A stretch of DNA of 64,000 nt from Anaerolineales bacterium (GCA_014860745.1 JACZJC010000078.1:62001-126000), one strand, 5' to 3'. Positions 27,721-36,780 are shown, numbered from the stretch's first letter. The notes: a model not told the origin generated them from the letters alone. Translations and numbers: made by a program.

Positions 27721-27957
27721 ATGGACGAGAAGCATACCAAAGGTGAAATGCACGGATGCATTGTCTGCGGAACGTTGTACCATTTATATGTCGTCAGCGA
27801 TGCGCACGGAAAATTCATCGGCTGTAAGGTGATGACAGCCGGCGGGAGGCATGTGCCAAACCCGCATCGACCGCTCGTGGCTTGCGAAAAGCACACGGAT
27901 GCAGAAGTGGAAGCTGCAGTGGTCCGCGCCTATGGCCCGCAGGATGACGACGATTAA
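27721..27957 (+). CDS. Small Cys/His-rich protein, unknown function
   Basis: A 78-residue protein with no family I recognise. It contains HGCIVCG near residue 11, a lone Cys in FIGCKV, and RPLVACEKH near residue 50, so two Cys pairs plus histidines could bind a metal ion; the C-terminus is acidic (GPQDDDD). GGAGG lies 8 bases before the ATG, which supports real translation. It follows the cyclophilin gene beyond a hairpin and converges on the small membrane protein gene. Confidence 0.6.
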   Translation: MDEKHTKGEMHGCIVCGTLYHLYVVSDAHGKFIGCKVMTAGGRHVPNPHRPLVACEKHTDAEVEAAVVRAYGPQDDDD

Positions 27958-27961
27958 TTGG

Positions 27962-28306
27962 TCATAACACCAGTATCAGCCCGAACACGATTTCAAAAGC
28001 TACACTGTACCAGTTGGATGAACTGCTCGATTTATCCAGAAAAATGGAAATGATTCGAGCGATGCCAACGAAGAAATAGGCATAGCCGAGCATTTGAAAT
28101 GCGGCGGAATTCTGAACGAGGAGGGGGAATAGACCCAGCACAATGAAGAACACCCCGAAAATAACTCGGATCTCTGTGATACCGCGTCCGCCTTGCGGGG
28201 CAAGGCCGGTAAAACCGACAATCTTTGCGGGCGCGAAAAGGGCGTATGCGCCCACCAGGGCGGTAAGAATACACCCAAGATATTGCAGGATGAGCAGGAT
28301 ATTCAT
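27962..28306 (-). CDS. DUF4345-like small membrane protein
   Basis: A 114-residue protein with four hydrophobic segments. The pattern of an N-terminal helix, GLAPQGGRGITEIRVIFGVFFIVLG and FFVGIARIISIFLD resembles DUF4345-type small membrane proteins. Function unknown. It lies directly after rsmD on the same strand (12-base gap) with AAGGAG before its ATG. Confidence 0.6.
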   Translation of the reverse strand: MNILLILQYLGCILTALVGAYALFAPAKIVGFTGLAPQGGRGITEIRVIFGVFFIVLGLFPLLVQNSAAFQMLGYAYFFVGIARIISIFLDKSSSSSNWYSVAFEIVFGLILVL

Positions 28307-28318
28307 GATTTCTCCTTT

Positions 28319-28873
28319 TTATTTCAAGTCGTAAAAAACAAGCAAAGTACTGCCGTATTTCCTCTGTTCCCCTTCGATCAGGTTTTTCAATTCGATTTCC
28401 ATATATTCCGCCGGGTCGATTTGCACGATCACCATTCCATCTTCGGTCAGCCATTCCAAGTTATCGTCCACAAGTCTCAAAGCGTTCAACCACATCTCTT
28501 TGTATTGCGGAGGGGCAATATAGATATACTCAAATTGTTTATCGGCTTTGGAAGCCAGCATGCTAAACGCATCACCTCGCCGGATTTCGGTTTGCTTTGT
28601 AAAGCCGCAATGTTCCACGTTTTCTTTTATAGTTTCAATAGGCGCGCGGTTCAAATCTGTAAACCGCACGAAGGCTGCACCGCGGCTGATGGCTTCGATA
28701 CCAATGGCGCCCGTGCCGCCGAAAAGGTCCCACCAATTCGAATCGACCACATCATCCGCGAGGATATTGAACAGCGCCTCTTTTACCCGGTCCATCACAG
28801 GACGGGTTGTATCGCCCGGCACCGATTTTAGCTTTCTCCCTTTTGCTTTTCCTGAAATCACCCGCAATGTCAT
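28319..28873 (-). CDS. rsmD: 16S rRNA (guanine(966)-N(2))-methyltransferase RsmD
   Basis: A 184-residue RsmD. It opens MTLRVISGKAKGRKLKSVPG, then TRPVMDRVKEALFNIL, and the SAM motif WWDLFGGTGAIGIEAISRGA near residue 47. The catalytic NPPY/DPPY position reads IAPPQY near residue 118, a variant in which the first acidic or Asn residue is replaced, so the exact active-site geometry is worth checking. It methylates G966 of 16S rRNA (E. coli numbering). Its ATG overlaps the stop of the UroD-like gene by ATGA. Confidence 0.88.
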   Translation of the reverse strand: MTLRVISGKAKGRKLKSVPGDTTRPVMDRVKEALFNILADDVVDSNWWDLFGGTGAIGIEAISRGAAFVRFTDLNRAPIETIKENVEHCGFTKQTEIRRGDAFSMLASKADKQFEYIYIAPPQYKEMWLNALRLVDDNLEWLTEDGMVIVQIDPAEYMEIELKNLIEGEQRKYGSTLLVFYDLK

Positions 28874-29844
28874 TCGACGCTCTTTCTTGCCGCCAGATAA
28901 TTTTCATGCGAGGCGGTGATGGGGACAACGCATCCCGTGCCGAGGATGAAGCGTTTGCCGTTCACCTGCTTAATGCCATCTTGCGCCTCCTTCGTGACCA
29001 GGGCTGGATTCTCCGACGTGAGAGAATCCTGTCTCAATCCTCCGCAAACCACACCCTTGAATAGATTTTGCGCTTCGGAAAGCGAGGGATAGGTCTCGCG
29101 GTCATGCCAGTTGACGATTTGAAAGTTGAGCAGGCGCAGCAGTGAAAAATAAACATCCTGCCCGTGCAGATGAAGCATGTTACACCATAGATTGCCGGCG
29201 GGTGCCAGCGTTTCCTGGTCGAACGGCAGGGCGAAGGCCTTGTACTCATCGAGTTCGAGCATGCTTCCTTGGGCATGTTGAATCGCGTAGAAGATTCCAT
29301 CCACGCCCATCTCGCTTACGGCTTCCACAAATTTGACAGTCGTCCTGGTGATCGTTTCCAGTCCCTTCTTTACGGCGTTTGGATATTTTCGGATATGTTC
29401 AAGTAACAGGTCATTGCCTGCCAAATTCTTAGCTTGTGAAAGCGGATTGAATATGGTTTGGATGACTGGGGTCTCCGGGCCAAGACGCTGCTTGATCGAA
29501 CGGAGACAGTCCAACTGTCCCGAAAGAAACGGGGAGGTTGGATCCAATTCAGGCAGGTTCTCCCAATCTTCGGGTTTGTGGATGACCCGTTTGGTATAGC
29601 GGCGCGATCCTTCGGAGTCGCCCATCCATTCATCCTCTGCGCCCCAACCCCTGACGGAGAAGGATGACGAAGGCGTGACTTTGACGATGTCAAAGTCGTA
29701 GGTTTCTTGAAATTTCAAGGTGGCGGCGGCGAGGTCTTCAGGGGTTTGATCGTCAACGGGGAAATGGCGCCAGAGGGCGATGGGCGTACGATCGGTGGGT
29801 TCGCCTTCGATGCAGGCTTGAATACGCTCGCGGTGTGTGGTCAT
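28870..29844 (-). CDS. Uroporphyrinogen decarboxylase-family protein (not classical HemE)
   Basis: A 324-residue TIM-barrel protein starting MTTHRERIQACIEG; the longer in-frame extension reads through the upstream gene and was rejected. The UroD family pattern is seen in DRTPIALWRHFPVDDQ, DFDIVKVTPSSSFSVRGWG, IFYAIQHAQGSMLELDEYKAFALPFDQ, HLHGQDVYFSLL and FILGTGCVVP. The HemE-specific MRQAGR motif is replaced by WRHFPV, so haem synthesis is unlikely; corrinoid methyltransferase-like or unknown decarboxylase activity is more likely. Coupled to rsmD by a 4-base overlap. Confidence 0.8.
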   Translation of the reverse strand: MTTHRERIQACIEGEPTDRTPIALWRHFPVDDQTPEDLAAATLKFQETYDFDIVKVTPSSSFSVRGWGAEDEWMGDSEGSRRYTKRVIHKPEDWENLPELDPTSPFLSGQLDCLRSIKQRLGPETPVIQTIFNPLSQAKNLAGNDLLLEHIRKYPNAVKKGLETITRTTVKFVEAVSEMGVDGIFYAIQHAQGSMLELDEYKAFALPFDQETLAPAGNLWCNMLHLHGQDVYFSLLRLLNFQIVNWHDRETYPSLSEAQNLFKGVVCGGLRQDSLTSENPALVTKEAQDGIKQVNGKRFILGTGCVVPITASHENYLAARKSVE

Positions 29845-29845
29845 C

Positions 29846-30442
29846 TCATAATTTACTTTCCAGGCGGTGTCTACGGTACACCCCTTCGCGGAAGGATTTG
29901 ATGATTGTAAATCCATTTGCCTGGGTTGCGGCAAGGCTGGCTGTGTTCCAGGTTTCGATGCTGGCGAATATTTTTTTGTAACCCCGCTTTCGGCCTTCAT
30001 CCATCAGGGCTGTTTGCAGGGTGCGCCCAAGTTGCTGGCCGCGGAATTTCGGGTCAACGGTGAAATAGATGCATTCTATCGCTTCATTTTCCATTTGCCC
30101 CTGTATGGTGATACTGGAGATGACCATTTGTAAAAAAACGAGCGGACGGGTGAATAGTACTTTGAGAATATTTGTGAGAAACCATTTTTTGTTGTCTGTC
30201 AGTTTGGTGGTGAGCGCGGACGGCTCAGGTGAGGCAAGGCTGAACCCCATGATCTCGTTTGTCTCTTTTTCCTGAGCGTAAAAGCCGAAGGCTCGTTCGT
30301 CTTTAATGGCAATTTCAAAATACCGCAGCACGAAGGGATAGCCAAGTTTGGAGAGTAGCCCGGCATCCCCCATCTGGATTTCTGCGAGGCGCGGGAGCAG
30401 GGCGGGATCGAGGTCTTTTAGCGGGTTAAGGGTGTAATTCAT
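29846..30442 (-). CDS. GNAT family N-acetyltransferase
   Basis: A 198-residue acetyltransferase. The central YFTVDPKFRGQQLGRTLQTALMDEGRK region carries the acetyl-CoA loop (RGQQLG), followed by ASIETWNTASLAATQANGF, the usual fourth motif. The N-terminal half (ALLPRLAEIQMGDAGLLSKLG) has the shape of enzymes acting on small molecules or surface sugars. It sits between the FemAB-like gene (12-base gap) and the UroD-like gene (1-base gap). Confidence 0.85.
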   Translation of the reverse strand: MNYTLNPLKDLDPALLPRLAEIQMGDAGLLSKLGYPFVLRYFEIAIKDERAFGFYAQEKETNEIMGFSLASPEPSALTTKLTDNKKWFLTNILKVLFTRPLVFLQMVISSITIQGQMENEAIECIYFTVDPKFRGQQLGRTLQTALMDEGRKRGYKKIFASIETWNTASLAATQANGFTIIKSFREGVYRRHRLESKL

Positions 30443-30454
30443 GGGTGTGCTTTA

Positions 30455-31477
30455 TTACGCCAACCCCCGGATCAGAAAGGGACCCAATGGACGGACAACA
30501 AATGCAGGCAGTCGCTTCCATGCGGCGATGGCGAACTGGAATTTCGGATTCTTTTGATTAAGCGAGGGAAGTTGATGCCCGGGCGCGAGCCAATACCAAT
30601 AGGCAAGCAATTGCCTGCGCGGCGACCATTTCATTTTGAACACTTCATTGCCCGAGCCGACGAGGCTGCGTCCGAGGTCGAATGTCTTCAATCCCTTTTG
30701 AATGGCGCGTTCGATGACAGCCCAATATAAAAATTCGCCTGCGTATGTGGAGCGCGCATGGTGCAGAATATTGGCATGCAGATTGTAAATCGTATCGCCC
30801 TGCTGGATAAAAACACCGCCGCCGGATATTTTTCCCTGCGCGTTGTACAGCACTGCAAATTCAAGCGTGCCGCCTAATAGCTCTGCCATTTTGTGAAGAT
30901 ATGCTTTTGAATGATACGGTGAACCAAGTTCGTGCATGCTTTTTGCCAGAGCTTCATAAATATCGTCCAGAAGCTCGAGGTGCCCAAAGCGGATTTGGAA
31001 TCCCTTTTTGAGGGATTTCCGAATGTGGTTGCGGTGATCGGATGAAAATTTTTTCAGCAGGTCATTCGGGTCTGCGGGCAGGTCGATCAGGTAGGTGAAG
31101 TAAGAGGGACTTTGCTGCCAGGCATCGGGTGGGGTGGAGGCGCCTTCGTCAAAGCGGATGGAAATATATTTGGCATTGATATCCTCAGCGAGGCGGCGGG
31201 CTTCACTTAGCAACAAGTCACGCGCCGCGATGGTTTCATAGGCAAGGCCGCCATAACTACCGAAGGGCGCAGTGGCAAGGTAATGTCCGAAGATCGGATG
31301 GTTGATTTCAGCCAACCCAAGCGCGGCAAGCGGATGGGATTCTTCGAATGCCGCGTAGCGGTGAATTTTATATCCATACATTTTGTGGACGAGGTTCAAC
31401 CAGCTGTCCAGCCCCGCAAAACTCAATCTTTTTTCGAGCGATGGAAAATACAAAGAGTCAACAAGCTGTGCTTTCAT
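30455..31477 (-). CDS. FemAB-like acyltransferase (GNAT fold)
   Basis: A 340-residue protein of the FemAB/XrtA-associated group. A tandem GNAT-fold arrangement is suggested by an N-terminal half with ISIRFDEGASTPPDAW and PSYFTYLIDLPADPNDLLKKFSSDHRNHIRK, and a C-terminal half with GKISGGGVFIQQGDTIYNLHA, EFLYWAVIERAIQKGLKTFDLGRS and NEVFKMKWSP. Relatives attach amino acids or acyl groups to peptidoglycan or glycans. It is coupled by ATGA overlap to the polysaccharide deacetylase gene, which supports a surface polymer role. Confidence 0.82.
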   Translation of the reverse strand: MKAQLVDSLYFPSLEKRLSFAGLDSWLNLVHKMYGYKIHRYAAFEESHPLAALGLAEINHPIFGHYLATAPFGSYGGLAYETIAARDLLLSEARRLAEDINAKYISIRFDEGASTPPDAWQQSPSYFTYLIDLPADPNDLLKKFSSDHRNHIRKSLKKGFQIRFGHLELLDDIYEALAKSMHELGSPYHSKAYLHKMAELLGGTLEFAVLYNAQGKISGGGVFIQQGDTIYNLHANILHHARSTYAGEFLYWAVIERAIQKGLKTFDLGRSLVGSGNEVFKMKWSPRRQLLAYWYWLAPGHQLPSLNQKNPKFQFAIAAWKRLPAFVVRPLGPFLIRGLA

Positions 31478-32310
31478 TGGGCAGCCTCGCGAACGAAGGC
31501 TTCGACGGTGGAAATTGGGAAGCTGCGAAGCAGATCATTCAAGAAAGACGATTTATTAAGAGTGAATGGATAAAGGATGGGGTTGGATTGCAGGTCTTGC
31601 GAGAAACGGGCGGGCCAATTCGAGGGGGAAACGATTTCGTAAGGATGCAAAAAGATCACGGGGCTCAGGCCTTTTTTGAATTCTTTTTCTATGAGCTTGA
31701 AAACGATTTTTGGGAGGAGGCCGCTCATTAAACTGGACCCGTATGGAAATTCCCCGCCAATTATGAGCGGCAGATCCATGCGGCGCGGCGCCCGAAAAGT
31801 AACTGGTTTCCCGAACAGCGGATACGTGCTGACCGGCAATTCCCAAATATTACCTTTTCGCAATATGGTTCCAGTCGGTGCATAAAGCGATGAACTGTAC
31901 GTGAACCCGTTTTGTTCAAGCAGCGGGTAAACGCCTTCGACAGTGTTGATCATCGGCGCGCGGAATCCACGCACGTTAAATTTCTTCCGCCAGGCCGTGG
32001 AGGCCTTCAAGTCCTTCTCGATCTCGCCCACGCTGTTCAATGGGCGGTGCACCTGGCAATGAAATCCGACTTCGTGTCCTGCGTCGAATATTTTTTGCGG
32101 CAGGTCGGGATACCATTCCACCAATTCACCGACCAGATAAAAACTCGTTTTTGCATCCTTCAACCGGTCCAGGATCGGGTCAATGGCATTCCATGCATAG
32201 CTTTCATCCAATGCAAAACGTTTTTCAGTCGGCAGGGAATCGAATCGGCGGGAGATGGCAAACCAGGATTCGTAATCAATGGTGAGTAACAATCGGGGAG
32301 ACGGAGTCAT
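31474..32310 (-). CDS. Polysaccharide deacetylase (NodB-like)
   Basis: A 278-residue enzyme starting MTPSPRLLLTIDYESWF; upstream in-frame codons lack a ribosome binding site. The first NodB motif reads TIDYESWF, as in the XrtA/PEP-CTERM-type deacetylases (TxDxExWF). The zinc-binding HxxxH is in GHEVGFHCQVHRPL near residue 80; the RxP motif is RGFRAPM near residue 115; and the fifth motif is HPYEI near residue 240. It removes acetyl groups from surface glycans. No signal peptide is seen, as usual for this subgroup. Coupled to the FemAB-like gene. Confidence 0.85.
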   Translation of the reverse strand: MTPSPRLLLTIDYESWFAISRRFDSLPTEKRFALDESYAWNAIDPILDRLKDAKTSFYLVGELVEWYPDLPQKIFDAGHEVGFHCQVHRPLNSVGEIEKDLKASTAWRKKFNVRGFRAPMINTVEGVYPLLEQNGFTYSSSLYAPTGTILRKGNIWELPVSTYPLFGKPVTFRAPRRMDLPLIIGGEFPYGSSLMSGLLPKIVFKLIEKEFKKGLSPVIFLHPYEIVSPSNWPARFSQDLQSNPILYPFTLNKSSFLNDLLRSFPISTVEAFVREAAQ

Positions 32311-32336
32311 TGCGGTGGGATTATAGCATGGCGTTT

Positions 32337-34289
32337 TTAGGGGCTGCACCCCAGCGCGTCTTGAATTTCCTGCGCTGCGAATTGCCTCCACACGACGCAA
32401 ACGCCTCGTTTCATACGGGAATCCTGATTCAGTAATTCGAACGATTTTTCCTGGGCTGATTCAAGTCGGCCCGTCCGTGCAAGCGCATCGATGTAGAGCA
32501 GCCACTCGTTCAAATCTTCGGGCTGATGGCCGAGAGCAATTGCCTCCTCCAAAAGATTCACTGTTTTATCGTAATCGCCAAGCTGGCTGGCCAGCTCCGC
32601 TTTTGTAAAAAAGGAGCACCAATTGATCGGGGCTTTTTCTCGCAAAAAAGTAGGTGAGGCGGGTGTTTTTGAGTCGGTGATGATCAAAGAGGGGTTCGAT
32701 AAAAGGATGGCCTGTTTTAGCTCGTCAGGCTCCCGGTCGTAGATTTCCACATCGCCGCGGGCCGCGTCGAGGACTCGCAGGCAGCCATTGACAGGCATGT
32801 AAATGACAACAACCTGTGAAGTGGAACCATTGAATCTTGTAGTTCGGTAGTTGAATTGAATTGGGGAATCTGGGGCAAGCGAAGGCAGGGTGGAGCCGCC
32901 AATCCGTTTTTCGGTGTAGATCAGGGCATAGGGCAAATCAGGAGGTTGAAAATCGGCAGCATACATCCAGTTGATGGGGGCTGTATAGGAGAGGTCGGGT
33001 TCATATTCGGTGGGCAGCTGATAGGTCAGCAGGGTGGTGTTCGGCTGCAGGGCTGGGATACGGGAAGTCAATTGCCAGTAAAACTCTTTTTGCTTTTCCC
33101 AGTCTCTGCGGAAGATGTTGCCAGTGAAGAACTGCTGACCGATTCCAAGCGCAACGAGCAGGATGAAAAAATTTTCCCTGACTTTCGTGCTCCGAATCAG
33201 TAACTCAGCCGCGCCAATGAGGAAGAATATGCTCCCTATCATCATCGAGACCATGAAGCGGTCATTGCTTGTTTGCAATTTTAAAGGCAGTCCCGCGGCG
33301 AGGGATGGCAGCCGCCCCAGCAGAATGCTGATGAAGCCTGCAAGGATGAGAAAAATGGAAAAGATTTTATCTTCCTTTTCTCTTTGGAAGAGGTGGCGAA
33401 ATCGAGTCAGCGCAATGAGAGAAAGGGTGATCAATCCAATGGTCAGCAGGGAGGTTGGCGCTGTGATCGTTTTGAGCACGAGCGTAATAATTTGCGCCCA
33501 GATGTAAAAGCACGCCTTCCAGATTGTGTCCAACACTTCCAGAAATACACCTGTTGCAGACTTGACGACACTGACTTCGTAGGAGTTATAGGGGCCGAAT
33601 CTGTAGTAGTAAACCAGCCACAAAGCGTTTAAGACCCACACTAGCAGATACGGCCACCAAACTTTCATGGCGGCAACGAATCGATTTAATAATTTGCCGT
33701 CAAAAAAGAAAAAGAACAAAAGCAGGAAGCGCAGGCTTTCCAACGGAAACATATATTCGGTGGGAAAAATAGCGCAGATTTGAAGCAGGATGGCAATGAT
33801 TATGTATGGAAACGGTTTTTCTGCGCGAAGGCCTTTGAATGTAAATCCTATGGAAAGGATGTAAAAGACAAAAGGGATCAATTCCTGGTTAATGTGAGTC
33901 AATGCCACCCAATGTTGACTGTACCCCGGGAAAATGATGACGAGGAGTGCGGCGAGGAAATTCAGGCGGGACTTATCTGGCCATACCTTGCCCAGACTCC
34001 ACCAAAGGGATAACCCCATGCTGAAGCGGATGATAAGCGCGAAGATTTGCCAGTAGATTGGGTAAGGCGGAATCAGACTCGTGGTGGCATAAAAGATCGG
34101 TCCCAGAAACGGTCGAAATGGTTCAAATGCGGGTACGAATTCGGCCGGGCCGAGGAATTTTGTGATCCAGGCAAAAGGCCAGTCGTCCCAGTAAAAGCCT
34201 GTAAACGGGACGAACAATCCGTAGGCTGCAACCGTCAGCAGGGCGAAGATGGTGATGGAGGTCTTTGATGTTTGGTGAGGAGTTTTCAT
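32337..34289 (-). CDS. Large polytopic membrane protein with C-terminal repeat domain (GT-C-like)
   Basis: A 650-residue protein. The N-terminal two thirds have about ten hydrophobic segments, with GFYWDDWPFAWITKFLG in the first loop, where the Asp pair matches the catalytic position of GT-C sugar transferases. A soluble region of about 230 residues follows. Its last 100 residues (ELASQLGDYDKTVNLLEEAIALGHQPEDLNEWL and ALARTGRLESAQEKSFELL) look like two TPR-type helical repeats. Function is not assigned; a role in surface glycan assembly is inferred from neighbours. Confidence 0.7.
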   Translation of the reverse strand: MKTPHQTSKTSITIFALLTVAAYGLFVPFTGFYWDDWPFAWITKFLGPAEFVPAFEPFRPFLGPIFYATTSLIPPYPIYWQIFALIIRFSMGLSLWWSLGKVWPDKSRLNFLAALLVIIFPGYSQHWVALTHINQELIPFVFYILSIGFTFKGLRAEKPFPYIIIAILLQICAIFPTEYMFPLESLRFLLLFFFFFDGKLLNRFVAAMKVWWPYLLVWVLNALWLVYYYRFGPYNSYEVSVVKSATGVFLEVLDTIWKACFYIWAQIITLVLKTITAPTSLLTIGLITLSLIALTRFRHLFQREKEDKIFSIFLILAGFISILLGRLPSLAAGLPLKLQTSNDRFMVSMMIGSIFFLIGAAELLIRSTKVRENFFILLVALGIGQQFFTGNIFRRDWEKQKEFYWQLTSRIPALQPNTTLLTYQLPTEYEPDLSYTAPINWMYAADFQPPDLPYALIYTEKRIGGSTLPSLAPDSPIQFNYRTTRFNGSTSQVVVIYMPVNGCLRVLDAARGDVEIYDREPDELKQAILLSNPSLIITDSKTPASPTFLREKAPINWCSFFTKAELASQLGDYDKTVNLLEEAIALGHQPEDLNEWLLYIDALARTGRLESAQEKSFELLNQDSRMKRGVCVVWRQFAAQEIQDALGCSP

Positions 34290-34383
34290 TATTTCGTATC
34301 AACCGCAAACACGGATGAAAAGGATTTTTGGAGTCGGACAGCTTGTTATTCGCTAACTCGTCGGTGCATTGCTGCTGCAAAAG

Positions 34384-35916
34384 TTATGGGATTTGTTTGA
34401 CGACGCAAAAGTCCGCGCCGGCGCGGCCAACCCTCAGAAAAATGGGGGCCTCTTTGAGTGTTTTGATGTCGTCGTTGGTACGGGAGTTGATGAGGACATA
34501 ATCGCCTGGTTGGGCGTTATTCAAGTCTGTGCGGTAATCGTACACAATGATATCAGGCCGGGCATAATAGGCGGCAATATAGGGTTCGCGTTTGATGAAG
34601 ATAACTGTATTTTGCGGTGCTACATCGTTGAAAGCTTCCATGGCTTCTTTGTAACAGGTGAGCCAATACTCGGTCTCGTATTCACGGAACGCGGATCTTG
34701 TTCCACCGTAGAAAGTGTTAAAGTACGCATACTGATAAGGATGCAAAGCGATGTTGTTATACATGGCTGGCATGAGGATTAAGAGCGCCACGATATATTT
34801 AATCCATTGAGAATTAATCCGTTTGATGATTTCGTGGATGCCAAGCCCCGCAAAGATGAATACAGGTGGGAGCATAAACAAATAATGGCGATACGCATCC
34901 GAGTTGGGCGGATTTAAACCGATGAGCAGGGTGATGAAGATTCCAAACCAAAGGAATATGGCAGCCAGCTTCGCTCGATCTACTTTATGCTTGATACGGT
35001 TGTAAAAAGATGTCGCCACGCCGATGAAAAATAGAAACCAGGTGGGTTCGGTCAATGTGGCGGCCAACAGGGCGGGGTAGTATCTGCGGGGGAGTTCGTA
35101 GGCGCGATATTCATTTCCCATGAAGAGGATCTTCAAATTGGCTGGTATATCGGCCATGGCCTGCAGAACGGAGATGAATCTTTCGACTGGGTTGGGCCAG
35201 AGGTAGGGCCAAAGTGCGACCATTGTTAGTATGGAGATTAGGCCGTAGGGAACGAACATCCAAAGGGACTTCCAGTTTCTTTTTGTTAGAAAGTAAAGGA
35301 AGAGGAGGATGACAGCGTACGGACCAATGAATCGGATCGAGGCGGTGATGCCGAGGAAAATACCCGGCAGGATGGTTTGCCGAATTTTTGGGCCGTCTTC
35401 CCATTGGTCGATCATGCGAAAGCCAAGGACCATGCTGATAAGGAAGAAAACCGTGAAAGGAATATCCTTTGGGTTGATGAAGGCATGATTCCAGAAAATG
35501 GGCTGGGTGGCGAAAAATGCTGTTGAAAGAGCAGCAGGCCACGGGTCCAGCCAGATGCGAGTGAGGATGTAGAAAAAAGTCAGGCCGACCAGGTAGGTCA
35601 GGAAGTTCGTCAAATGCCAGGCGGACGCCATATCCAGACCGAATTTTTCAAGAAGGCCTTCGAGCAGTCCGCCGATGAGGAGATATGCCGGACCGCGAGT
35701 GACATGATCGCTGGCAGATTTTCCGTAGGATTTTTCGAGTTCGAAGGTGCCATCGAGATGGGCGGGAATGGAATAAGCGTATTGCGAGGCTTTGCCGTAA
35801 TCGTAATAAAGCGGCTCGTCCCATGAAAGGCCGTAATCTTTGAATGTGAAAAGGCCAATGAGAAGGAATATGATTAAAAGGAAATAGAGGGGAAGCTCGC
35901 GGAACTTGTTCGGCAT
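34384..35916 (-). CDS. GT-C type membrane glycosyltransferase-like protein
   Basis: A 510-residue polytopic protein with about ten to eleven membrane segments. The first loop has KDYGLSWDEPLYYDYGKASQYA, an Asp-Glu motif as in GT39/PMT-like enzymes, followed by HVTRGPAYLLIGGLLEG and FFATQPIFWNHAFINPKDIPFTVFFLISM, typical of this family. The C-terminal soluble part is about 100 residues. It is preceded by a 94-base gap from the neighbouring membrane protein gene and lies 6 bases after the thioesterase gene. Confidence 0.78.
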   Translation of the reverse strand: MPNKFRELPLYFLLIIFLLIGLFTFKDYGLSWDEPLYYDYGKASQYAYSIPAHLDGTFELEKSYGKSASDHVTRGPAYLLIGGLLEGLLEKFGLDMASAWHLTNFLTYLVGLTFFYILTRIWLDPWPAALSTAFFATQPIFWNHAFINPKDIPFTVFFLISMVLGFRMIDQWEDGPKIRQTILPGIFLGITASIRFIGPYAVILLFLYFLTKRNWKSLWMFVPYGLISILTMVALWPYLWPNPVERFISVLQAMADIPANLKILFMGNEYRAYELPRRYYPALLAATLTEPTWFLFFIGVATSFYNRIKHKVDRAKLAAIFLWFGIFITLLIGLNPPNSDAYRHYLFMLPPVFIFAGLGIHEIIKRINSQWIKYIVALLILMPAMYNNIALHPYQYAYFNTFYGGTRSAFREYETEYWLTCYKEAMEAFNDVAPQNTVIFIKREPYIAAYYARPDIIVYDYRTDLNNAQPGDYVLINSRTNDDIKTLKEAPIFLRVGRAGADFCVVKQIP

Positions 35917-35922
35917 GAATGA

Positions 35923-36396
35923 TTATTTCTGCGCGAGGCGGTATTTCTGGCGGGCCATGGCCTGTTCGATGCGCTCTTTTTGTTCTTCCGTTTCCGGGAT
36001 CAATCGCGGGACGGCCTGCGGTTTGCCGTGATCGTCGAGCGCGACGTAAACAAGATAAGCTGTGTTGGTGGTGGTGCGTTCGCCGGTGATGGGGTTTTCC
36101 GCGATGACCTGCACTTCGGTTTCCATCGATGTGCGGCCTGTAAAGGAGACTTCCGCATTCAGGGTAACGAGGTCACCGATGCGGATGGGGTTGCGAAAGG
36201 TCATCGAGTCGATTGCGACGGTGACGACCTTGCATTGTGCGTGGCGCATGCAGGCGAGGGCGCCGGCTTCGTCCACCAGTTTCATGATCCAGCCGCCGTG
36301 TACATTGCCGAGGTTGTTGGCGTGTTCGGGCTGCATTAATTGTGCAAGGCTGATGCGCGAGGCGCGTGGTGTTTTTTGCTTGATTTCGTTTGCCAT
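35923..36396 (-). CDS. Acyl-CoA thioesterase (hotdog fold)
   Basis: A 157-residue hotdog thioesterase of the YciA/BFIT/ACOT7 group. NNLGNVHGGWIMKLVDEAGALACMRHA near residue 26 holds the family HGG segment and the catalytic acidic residue; SMTFRNPIRIGDLVTLNAEVSFTGRTSMETEV and AYLVYVALDDHGKPQAVPRLI complete the fold. It hydrolyses acyl-CoA thioesters in the cytoplasm. It sits between a hypothetical gene and a GT-C gene and shows no functional link with them. Confidence 0.9.
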   Translation of the reverse strand: MANEIKQKTPRASRISLAQLMQPEHANNLGNVHGGWIMKLVDEAGALACMRHAQCKVVTVAIDSMTFRNPIRIGDLVTLNAEVSFTGRTSMETEVQVIAENPITGERTTTNTAYLVYVALDDHGKPQAVPRLIPETEEQKERIEQAMARQKYRLAQK

Positions 36397-36405
36397 GGGG
36401 TAATT

Positions 36406-36780
36406 TTAATCCAGGTCCTGTCTTTGCTCTCCTGTGTCGAGAGTGTGGAGCCGTTCCGGGTCATCCAATAAAACATCGATGACGGAGTGGCTCAACTCGG
36501 CCATCATGCGGGCAAGGGGAATGGTTGCGGGCGGGTACACTTTTTTGGGTTCAGGAGGCGGCTCGAGGCGGGGTATGAGCGTGGATGTGGCCCGCTTGCG
36601 GACAATGCGCGGGTCGTTGGTTAAAGTCCCCACAAAATCTCCCAGCACGGAATACACTTCACGTTTTGGGGTGACGAATCCGATCCAATCCCCGTTGCGG
36701 TTGAATAAATATGGGTATTGCAGGAATGCCTCCGCGTCACCTTTGGTTGTGTAAATCGGGATTAATGCGGGTTGTGCCAT
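36406..36780 (-). CDS. Conserved-looking hypothetical protein, beta-rich
   Basis: A 124-residue protein with no family I can name safely. The first half is beta-rich with repeated aromatic/Gly positions (IPIYTTKGDAEAFLQYPYLFNRNGDWIGF, REVYSVLGDFVGTLTNDPRI); a basic RKRATSTLIP segment, a Pro-rich PRLEPPPEPKKVYPP linker and a short helix follow. The pattern of Gly-Asp turns suggests a small barrel. It lies between GtrA and the thioesterase gene, gaps of about 10 bases each. Confidence 0.6.
   Translation of the reverse strand: MAQPALIPIYTTKGDAEAFLQYPYLFNRNGDWIGFVTPKREVYSVLGDFVGTLTNDPRIVRKRATSTLIPRLEPPPEPKKVYPPATIPLARMMAELSHSVIDVLLDDPERLHTLDTGEQRQDLD

Noticed and set aside
28193-28831. A 212-codon plus-strand frame over rsmD and the DUF4345-like gene
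   Set aside because: It crosses two real genes on the other strand and has no recognisable domain.
29845-30000. N-terminal extension of the UroD-like protein
   Set aside because: The extension reads through the end of the acetyltransferase gene and lacks UroD similarity; MTTHRERI is the family-like start.
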